The translations under genes and the position numbers were made by a program. A DNA stretch of 7,012 bases, taken from the NCBI GenBank assembly GCA_021545625.1, contig JAJRVH010000013.1, forward strand, positions 1 to 7,012, in the 5' to 3' direction. Positions 1 to 5,371 of the stretch are shown piece after piece (position 1 is the first letter of the stretch; each line of letters begins with the position of its first letter). Below the pieces are notes generated by a model. The model searched no databases. It had not been told where the DNA came from and saw nothing but the letters and a program-made list of their open reading frames with translations. This DNA comes from Zetaproteobacteria bacterium (lineage in GTDB: Bacteria; Pseudomonadota; Zetaproteobacteria; Mariprofundales; Mariprofundaceae).

Positions 1-2
1 AA

Positions 3-794
3 CCGCCCTTCCCCCGTGTTGCAGCACTGCGCAAAACCATGAACGAGTTCGGCCTGCAGCATGTGCCGATCATCATGGCCGGCGGCGTATGGTTTCTGCG
101 CGAGTGGAGCGACTGGATCGACAATCCCGAGATCGGCCCCATTGCCTTCCAGTTCGGCACCCGTCCCCTGCTGACGCAGGAAAGCCCGATTTCGGAGGCA
201 TGGAAACAGCGACTTCTGAAACTCAAGGAAGGAGACGTCAGGCTCAATCCCTTCTCTCCGACCGGCTTCTATTCATCGGCAGTCTACAATTCCTTTCTGC
301 ACGAACTCTACGAACGTTCGGATCGAGAGGTGGCCTATGTCGACCACCCCACCGGCGACCATTGCGAATCCTTTACCTTCGGCGTTCGCAACAAGGAGGT
401 GTTCGTGACCCGCTTCGACCGAAGGCGCATCAACGAATACATCGAAGACGGCTACACCAAGGCGCTGCCAACGCCCGACTCCACGCTGATCTTCGTTACG
501 CCGGAAAAGGCCTCCGAAATCCGTCAGGATCAGCTCGACTGCATGGGATGCCTTTCGCAGTGCAAATTCAGCAACTGGGCGGCCAATGAGCTCGGCACCA
601 CCGGGCGCAAGGCCGACCCGCGCAGCTTCTGCATCCAGAAAACCCTGCAGGAAATCGCTCATGGCGCCGATCCCGACAAGCACCTGATGTTTGCAGGCCA
701 CGCCGCCTACCGCTTTGCCCAGGATCCGTTCTATGCGGACGGTTTTATCCCCACCGTGCGTCAGCTCGTCGAGAGGATCCGCACCGGCGACTAG
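3..794 (+). CDS. Nitronate monooxygenase (2-nitropropane dioxygenase)-like flavoprotein, 5' partial
   Basis: The frame is open from the left edge, so the 263 visible residues are the C-terminal part of a longer protein. The first visible ATG (39) is internal: the coding frame continues upstream of it and no ribosome binding site precedes it. The stretch VPIIMAGGVW followed about 25 residues later by IAFQFGTRPLLTQESPI is typical of the phosphate-binding end of the FMN TIM barrel in nitronate monooxygenase / 2-nitropropane dioxygenase enzymes, which oxidise alkyl nitronates using O2. After the barrel comes an extension with a cysteine group, CMGCLSQC (codons at 540-563), and a further Cys at 630-632. 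The protein has no signal or membrane segment in the visible part and should be cytoplasmic. The family assignment is fairly safe; the substrate is not, because the active-site half is missing. An enoyl-reductase-type relative of the same fold is possible. Confidence 0.8.
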   Translation, partial: PPFPRVAALRKTMNEFGLQHVPIIMAGGVWFLREWSDWIDNPEIGPIAFQFGTRPLLTQESPISEAWKQRLLKLKEGDVRLNPFSPTGFYSSAVYNSFLHELYERSDREVAYVDHPTGDHCESFTFGVRNKEVFVTRFDRRRINEYIEDGYTKALPTPDSTLIFVTPEKASEIRQDQLDCMGCLSQCKFSNWAANELGTTGRKADPRSFCIQKTLQEIAHGADPDKHLMFAGHAAYRFAQDPFYADGFIPTVRQLVERIRTGD

Positions 795-802
795 CTCTGT
801 CT

Positions 803-816
803 TTGACACAGATCAC
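803..816 (+). promoter_or_regulatory. Possible FNR/CRP-family operator
   Basis: TTGAC-ACAG-ATCAC matches the FNR-type consensus TTGAT-N4-ATCAA at 8 of 10 defined positions and is centred in the short gap before the PilZ-like gene. It overlaps the candidate -35 hexamer. A site at that position would more often repress than activate from the promoter proposed here. One site recognised by eye is weak evidence. Confidence 0.3.
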
Positions 817-831
817 AATTCCGTCTATTCA
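803..831 (+). promoter_or_regulatory. Candidate sigma70-type promoter for the PilZ-like gene
   Basis: A perfect -35 hexamer TTGACA (803-808) is followed after 17 bases by TATTCA (826-831), a weak -10 match sharing only the first three bases with TATAAT. It lies in the only sizeable gap between the two plus-strand genes, 56 bases before the preferred ATG. Spacing and position are right; the poor -10 suggests that an activator may be needed or that the match is chance. Confidence 0.4.
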
Positions 832-869
832 TGGGTATGCGGATGAACCGATATCCATGCAATGAGAAC

Positions 870-875
870 GGAGGG
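870..875 (+). promoter_or_regulatory. Ribosome binding site deciding the start of the PilZ-like gene
   Basis: GGAGGG is the only strong Shine-Dalgarno match before this gene. It is 11 bases from the ATG at 887, slightly long but workable. It overlaps the alternative GTG (875) and nearly abuts TTG (878), which argues against those starts. Confidence 0.55.
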
Positions 876-886
876 TGTTGCACAGG

Positions 887-2518
887 ATGAGCAACGGCAC
901 AAGCAACGAAACGGCGAAAGAGCTGCTGGAATCGGTATCGTTCGAGCTTGATACCGACCTGCGGCTGCACCCCCAGCGCCTGGAACTGGGCAAGGCGGAG
1001 CTGCTGACCGATGCGCTGACGCTGCCCTTCACCGACATCGAAAAACGCCTTGCGCAGTACATTGCCGGATCTTCCCCCGCCGAAGCGGAAAGCCTGCGCA
1101 AGAACATGAAAAACTATCTGGCGCGCCTGAACTCAAACCCGCTGATTCCACTGCATTTCCGCCTCAAGGTGCTTAACCGTTTCGAGCGGGAACTGGAGCT
1201 TTTCGACGGAGAGATGACGGCAGCGGTACTGAATGCACATAAGATCGGCGTCAGCCTCGTGCAAAAGGCGGCCCGTTCCCAGCCGAACTACTACCGCATC
1301 CTTGTCGACATGGTCGCCAATGCGATCGAACTGGCGGTCAAGCTGCTGCGGCTATCCATGGAGAGCTATCAGGCGCCGGCCGTGATCGCCACGCGCCAGG
1401 TGATGGATCTGGCCCGCCTGGGGCTGAGCGTCGTGCCGATCCTGAAGGAGGACGCGCTGCTGGAGCGGGACCGCCTGTACAGGGCCATTGCCAATTTCGA
1501 GCTGTTGCGCACACTGGACTTTTTCGGCAAATCGCACGCCGAGCAGAAAATGGCCTGGGAAGAACTGCAAAACCATGTCGGCGCCCTCAAGCCCATGTTC
1601 GTACGCAAGGGAGACACGCCGCCCGAACTGACGGACAACAGCTTGCTGGTCACCAATATGGCCAAGCCGAACGATCCGGCCAAAGTCATGGACACCGTCC
1701 CCAGCCCGCCCGACTACGACTGCATCGTCATCCCGATGGATACATTTGTGGACCGGCTGGTCACCGTGATCAACCGCGTCGAGGGCATCCTCAACAGCCA
1801 GGAAATGCAGCGCAATGACCTGATTACCGAAGAGTCGCTGCGTACGACCATCAGCGGCGGCAATGCGCTTCTCGACGCCATGCGCATCAAGGATCGTCAT
1901 GCCCGGCGCATGGAACAGCAAGGCCTGCGCATCATCATCGAATGGGATCTGGCCAAATCATTTGTCGAAGCCCATACCGCGCTGGTCATGAACGAGTATG
2001 AATATGCGCCGAGCGCCGGAGACAGCGAGGCGGCCTGGACGGTCCTCAATCTCAGCAACTCCGGCGCAGGCCTGGAGCGCCTGTCCTATGCCTCGATCGA
2101 CCTCAGCGTCGGGTCCATGATCGGTCTGAGCTGGATACCGCATCATGGCGAACCCATGCTGGGCTTTATCCGCTGGATCAAGGAACCGAAACCCGGCGAA
2201 CAGCGCATGGGCATCGAGTTCTTCAATGAAAAATTCAGACTGTTCAAGGGCGGCATGCTCGGAGGTGGCGGCAGCGAACTGACCGAAAAACGCTCATGGC
2301 CGGTGCTTCTTCGCCCCGAAAAACACAACAATATCGCCATCTTTCCCGATGCCCGCATTTTCAAAAGCATGACTTTCGCCATCGCCCATGAAGGCCAGAG
2401 TCTTCATCTGAAAGTCGACAAAATCATCCGTTCCGGGCCCAACTACACCATGTGCCGCGTCGTCAAACCCAAGGAGCTTGATGTATCCGGCCAATTCGAT
2501 TTCAGCCAGCAGGACTGA
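887..2518 (+). CDS. Hypothetical protein with a C-terminal PilZ-like domain
   Basis: I recognise no named gene. The 543-residue product is hydrophilic, with no signal peptide or membrane segment, so it is probably cytoplasmic. Residues about 1-345 are predicted mostly helical, rich in Leu, Ala, Glu and Arg. Residues about 345-450 look like a beta-barrel of PilZ type: NLSNSG (residues 388-393) fits the [D/N]xSxxG motif, followed by VGSMIGL and a GFIRWIK...GEQRMGIEFF pattern usual for PilZ strands. An RHARR stretch (residues 337-341) could supply RxxxR, but it lies about 47 residues upstream, farther than usual. If the domain binds cyclic di-GMP, the protein would be an effector; this is inference. 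The ATG at 887 was chosen because GGAGGG (870-875) precedes it by 11 bases. The in-frame GTG at 875 overlaps that Shine-Dalgarno and the TTG at 878 is only two bases from it. The gene stands alone on its strand. Confidence 0.6.
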   Translation: MSNGTSNETAKELLESVSFELDTDLRLHPQRLELGKAELLTDALTLPFTDIEKRLAQYIAGSSPAEAESLRKNMKNYLARLNSNPLIPLHFRLKVLNRFERELELFDGEMTAAVLNAHKIGVSLVQKAARSQPNYYRILVDMVANAIELAVKLLRLSMESYQAPAVIATRQVMDLARLGLSVVPILKEDALLERDRLYRAIANFELLRTLDFFGKSHAEQKMAWEELQNHVGALKPMFVRKGDTPPELTDNSLLVTNMAKPNDPAKVMDTVPSPPDYDCIVIPMDTFVDRLVTVINRVEGILNSQEMQRNDLITEESLRTTISGGNALLDAMRIKDRHARRMEQQGLRIIIEWDLAKSFVEAHTALVMNEYEYAPSAGDSEAAWTVLNLSNSGAGLERLSYASIDLSVGSMIGLSWIPHHGEPMLGFIRWIKEPKPGEQRMGIEFFNEKFRLFKGGMLGGGGSELTEKRSWPVLLRPEKHNNIAIFPDARIFKSMTFAIAHEGQSLHLKVDKIIRSGPNYTMCRVVKPKELDVSGQFDFSQQD

Positions 2519-2533
2519 GCAGCGCAAAAACGA

Positions 2534-3253
2534 TTAGCGAAACAGCTTGCGAAGCAGTTCCGTCGTCCGCGCCGCCGGATCACGCCGGATGCGCGCTTCC
2601 TCGTCAGCCAGCACAGAAAACAGGCCAGCCAGCGCCATACGCGTCACATAGGCATCCAGATCATCCTTCAGATAACCGCCGACAAGGGGCATCTCTTCGT
2701 AGCGTTTCGAAAATGTCCGCCAGCTGCGCACTGCTCCGGAACGCTGCAACTCGCGGTGCACCAGCGGAGAAAACGCCTTTGTCAGACGCGCCCCGGTTTT
2801 TCTTTGGAAATAGCGAGTGGCCGCATCGTCCGGCCCCTTCCAGATACGCCTGACGTCGGCAAAGCGCATCTGCCGGATAGCATCGATAAAGATCGGCCGT
2901 GCCAGCGGCGCGGCAGCCTCGGCGGCACGGTTCATGCGCCGTTGCAGTTCGTCGGCATAGGAGCCCATGCCGACGCCTGCAAGAAGCTGCGCCGGACGGC
3001 GCCAGGCCTCGGGCAGGGGAATGCGAATGCGGGCATTCTTCCAGTAGCCGTCCGGACGCCCGACGCGCCGGACCGTCCGCTGCGTTCCCTTCTCCAGCGC
3101 CTCCTTAAGTCCCCGGGCAAGCTCCGCGCTGCTCAGACTGGTGGCATGTTTACCGCCCAGGAGGCGCGTATCCTCCAGCCACTCGTCGATCATGCCGGCC
3201 GAGGCCGGAACGGGTACGGCCAGCAGCAGGGCCGGAAGCAGCAGCGCGAACAT
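2534..3253 (-). CDS. DUF4197 family exported protein
   Basis: The 239-residue product matches the DUF4197 pattern along its length: a GLKEALEKGTQ helix, DGYWKN, RIPLPEAWRR, MNRAAEAAAPLARPIF, the AATRYFQRKT segment, and a C-terminal IRRDPAARTTELLRKLF. The family's function is unknown. Residues 1-19 form a signal peptide with a Leu-rich core and cleavage likely after ASA, so the mature protein should be periplasmic. Unusually, the n-region (MFALLL) carries no Lys or Arg. The ATG at 3253 puts the signal sequence at the very N terminus and leaves two bases after the icd stop, which suggests translational coupling. The ATG at 3298 would overlap icd by 43 bases and add a non-signal-like leader, so it is less likely. 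It is the last gene of the minus-strand cluster. Confidence 0.85.
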   Translation of the reverse strand: MFALLLPALLLAVPVPASAGMIDEWLEDTRLLGGKHATSLSSAELARGLKEALEKGTQRTVRRVGRPDGYWKNARIRIPLPEAWRRPAQLLAGVGMGSYADELQRRMNRAAEAAAPLARPIFIDAIRQMRFADVRRIWKGPDDAATRYFQRKTGARLTKAFSPLVHRELQRSGAVRSWRTFSKRYEEMPLVGGYLKDDLDAYVTRMALAGLFSVLADEEARIRRDPAARTTELLRKLFR

Positions 3254-3255
3254 GC

Positions 3256-5016
3256 CTAGTAGCTCTTGCGAAACTCCGTGGCATGGCATTTCGGGCACGG
3301 CGGCACGCGTCCTGTCTTTTTGAAATGCATTTCATGCCCGCATGCCTGACAGGTCAGCGTCCCGGCACTGGTGATCTCGCCGGAACGACAGCTGATTGCC
3401 TGCTGCGTCTTTTCGGCAGCGCTGGTAAGCGCCGATCCCGCCATATTCAGAAGCGCTGAAAGCGACGCCAGCGCGCCGGCCCCGACACGGGACGGATTAA
3501 GTTTCTCCCGGGCACCATCCCGCATCGATGTCGCCACCTGCATGAAGTCCCGCTCGAGGAAGGCTTTCAGGTTCCTGCCCTGTTCTTCGGAAAAGGTACC
3601 GGCAGCCGTCAGCTGCTGGCGAGCCTTCTCCATCGCGGCCTGGGCAACCTCAACGCTTTTCTCGGCCCCTGCCTCGAACAGTTCCTTGAAGCGCGCGGCC
3701 AGCTGATCGTACTGATCGGCGGCCTTATCACCCTCGTCCGAGCCGGAAGGCATCTCCTCATCGTCCATATGGGAAACCACCGCTTGGCCGAATTCAGATG
3801 TGGACAGCTTCGTCGCGCCGTCCATCAGGCGATGGAAATCATAGGTCACGGTCTTGGCCGCAATGGCACCGTTGATGCCGCGAACCACCAGATCGGCGGC
3901 CTCGGTCCAGCCCATATAACGCAACATCAGCTCGCCGGACAGCGTCATCGAGGATGGGTTGACCATGTTCTTGTTCGCATATTTCGGCGCCGTGCCGTGC
4001 GTAGCCTCGAATACGGCGTGGCCGGTTGTATAGTTGATATTGGCGCCGGGCGCGATGCCGATGCCGCCGACCTGGGCCGCCAGTGCATCGGAAAGATAAT
4101 CGCCGTTCAGGTTCAGGGTTGCAATCACGTCGAATTCGGTCGGCCGGGTCAGCACCTGCTGCAACGCGATATCGGCAATCGCATCCTTGATCACGATACC
4201 GTTCGGCAGCCTGCACCACGGACCGCCGTCGATTTCCTCGGCGCCGAATTCGCGCTTGGCCAGTTCGTAGCCCCAGTTGCGGAACGCGCCCTCGGTGAAC
4301 TTCATGATATTGCCCTTGTGCACCAGCGTCACGCTCTTCAGCTCATGATCGATCGCATACTGGATCGCCGCGCGCACCAGCCGTTCGGTTCCCTCGCGCG
4401 ATACGGGCTTCACACCAATACCTGAGGTTTCAGGAAAACGGATCTTTGACACACCCATCTCGTTCTGCAGAAAGTCGATAACCTTTTTCACCTCATCGCT
4501 GCCCTCGGGCCACTCGATGCCGGCATAGATATCCTCGGTGTTCTCGCGGAAAATCACCATATCGACCAGTTCCGGATGCCGAACCGGACTCGGCACGCCG
4601 GTAAAATGCTTGACCGGGCGCAGACAGACGAACAGATCCATTTTCTGGCGGATAGCCACGTTCAGCGAACCCATGCCGCCACCAACCGGCGTCGTCAGCG
4701 GGCCTTTCAGGCCCACCAGATATTCGTTCAGCGCATCCAGCGTTTCCTGCGGCAGCCAGGCATCGTCGCCCTGGCCATAGAGATTCCAGGCCTTTTCGCC
4801 GGCATAAACCTCCATCCATGCAATCCTGCGATCGCCGCCATAGGCCTTCTCGACGGCGGCATCGAGTATCGCGCGCGTGGCCTTCCAGATATCCGGACCA
4901 ATGCCGTCACCCTCGATGAACGCAACGATCGGCTGATCGGGAACACGGAGCCTGCCATCAGCCCCCATGGTGATCTTGTCGCCCTGTTCAGGCACCTTGA
5001 TTTTATCAAAACTCAT
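3256..5016 (-). CDS. icd: NADP-dependent isocitrate dehydrogenase fused to a DUF1451/YbeL-like zinc-ribbon domain
   Basis: Residues 1-417 are a full-length isocitrate dehydrogenase of the E. coli type, which converts isocitrate and NADP to 2-oxoglutarate, CO2 and NADPH in the cytoplasm. Substrate residues are present: Ser117 and Asn119 in GSLNVAIRQ, Arg123, Arg133, Arg157, Tyr164, Lys234, and the metal ligands Asp306 and Asp310 in NGDYLSDAL. NADP specificity is indicated by Lys345, Tyr346, Val352, Tyr392 and Arg396, matching E. coli Lys344, Tyr345, Val351, Tyr391 and Arg395. The E. coli enzyme (416 residues) ends near Met417. Here an acidic linker (about 418-434), a helical segment (about 435-505), an Ala/Ser/Gly-rich stretch and a zinc ribbon with Cys556, Cys559, Cys574 and Cys577 follow. 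This tail resembles E. coli YbeL (DUF1451). The ATG at 5016 has GGAGG seven bases upstream (5024-5028). The enzyme call is very secure; the tail's role is unknown. Confidence 0.95.
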   Translation of the reverse strand: MSFDKIKVPEQGDKITMGADGRLRVPDQPIVAFIEGDGIGPDIWKATRAILDAAVEKAYGGDRRIAWMEVYAGEKAWNLYGQGDDAWLPQETLDALNEYLVGLKGPLTTPVGGGMGSLNVAIRQKMDLFVCLRPVKHFTGVPSPVRHPELVDMVIFRENTEDIYAGIEWPEGSDEVKKVIDFLQNEMGVSKIRFPETSGIGVKPVSREGTERLVRAAIQYAIDHELKSVTLVHKGNIMKFTEGAFRNWGYELAKREFGAEEIDGGPWCRLPNGIVIKDAIADIALQQVLTRPTEFDVIATLNLNGDYLSDALAAQVGGIGIAPGANINYTTGHAVFEATHGTAPKYANKNMVNPSSMTLSGELMLRYMGWTEAADLVVRGINGAIAAKTVTYDFHRLMDGATKLSTSEFGQAVVSHMDDEEMPSGSDEGDKAADQYDQLAARFKELFEAGAEKSVEVAQAAMEKARQQLTAAGTFSEEQGRNLKAFLERDFMQVATSMRDGAREKLNPSRVGAGALASLSALLNMAGSALTSAAEKTQQAISCRSGEITSAGTLTCQACGHEMHFKKTGRVPPCPKCHATEFRKSY

Positions 5017-5020
5017 CCGT

Positions 5021-5028
5021 CTCCCTCC
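5021..5028 (-). promoter_or_regulatory. Strong ribosome binding site of icd
   Basis: On the minus strand GGAGGGAG lies in the 23-base gap between the lipoprotein stop and the icd ATG, with the GGAGG core seven bases from the start. It is the best Shine-Dalgarno among the visible minus-strand genes and fits high expression of a central metabolic enzyme. Confidence 0.7.
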
Positions 5029-5039
5029 GTCCGTGTCGC

Positions 5040-5321
5040 TTATGGTTGTTTCTGCTGCTTGATGCGAGCTGCCCGCTGGGCATCGCGGCGCGCCTTCAGG
5101 GCCTTGCTGCGCGCACGTTCATACTGCTCCAGACGCATGGCCTCGGCCGCCTCGGCCAGCGCCTGCTCCGCACTCTTCAGATATCGATCGGCTGCCCGGT
5201 CATTCCCCGGCAGCTCGCTGGCCGTCTTGAAGGCCGATCGCGCATCGGCCATCTCCTGGGCCGGCGGCTCCAGCATGCAGGCGGACAACATCAACAGCGT
5301 CATGATGATGCAAAATCTCAT
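5040..5321 (-). CDS. Small lipoprotein, DUF4398-like
   Basis: The 93-residue product begins MRFCIIMTLLMLSAC, a short lipoprotein signal with lipobox LSAC and the lipidated cysteine at residue 15. The next residue is Met rather than Asp, so by the E. coli sorting rule it would go to the outer membrane. The mature part is about 79 residues, mostly helical and rich in Ala, Arg and Glu. Its pattern of PPAQEMADARSAF, then YLKSAEQALAEAAEAM, then QYERARSKALKARRDAQRAA resembles the DUF4398 family of envelope lipoproteins, whose role is unknown. The ATG at 5321 places the signal correctly; a TTG at 5357 would add 12 residues, with three Arg, before it. It lies between aspS (50-base gap) and icd (23-base gap) in the same direction, so it is probably cotranscribed. 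The lipoprotein call is firm, the family call moderate. Confidence 0.75.
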   Translation of the reverse strand: MRFCIIMTLLMLSACMLEPPAQEMADARSAFKTASELPGNDRAADRYLKSAEQALAEAAEAMRLEQYERARSKALKARRDAQRAARIKQQKQP

Positions 5322-5325
5322 GCCT

Positions 5326-5357
5326 AGTATATTCCACCGCCGCCGTGCCGTTGTCAA
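5326..5357 (-). promoter_or_regulatory. Weak candidate internal promoter in the aspS-lipoprotein gap
   Basis: On the minus strand TTGACA (5352-5357) and TATACT (5326-5331) both resemble consensus hexamers, but they are 20 bases apart, longer than the usual 16-18. The TATACT ends only four bases before the lipoprotein ATG, so transcription from it would start at about the ATG and give a leaderless message for that gene. It could supply icd with transcripts independent of aspS. The spacing makes this doubtful. Confidence 0.25.
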
Positions 5358-5371
5358 AGGGCAATCCCGCC

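Noticed and set aside
273..809. Minus-strand open frame opposite the nitronate monooxygenase-like gene
   Set aside because: The plus-strand frame has clear family motifs; the antisense frame has none and no plausible ribosome binding site.
796..811. Short stem CTGTC-TTT-GACA after the first gene, considered as a terminator
   Set aside because: The stem is only four to five base pairs and no T-run follows; the bases are better explained as part of the promoter/operator candidate.
2756..3259. Plus-strand open frame opposite DUF4197
   Set aside because: The minus strand carries a full-length DUF4197 protein with signal peptide; the plus frame is basic and proline-rich without motifs.
3321..3334. 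Perfect 14-base palindrome TGAAATGCATTTCA
   Set aside because: It lies inside the zinc-ribbon coding region of icd and is explained by the codons of the MHF segment; there is no loop, T-run or second copy to suggest an operator or terminator.
3711..3768. Possibility that the ICD fusion is a frameshift artefact
   Set aside because: The frame is continuous, the linker reads as a sensible acidic tether, and both parts keep their family motifs in one frame, so no frameshift is needed. A point error in a stop codon cannot be formally excluded.
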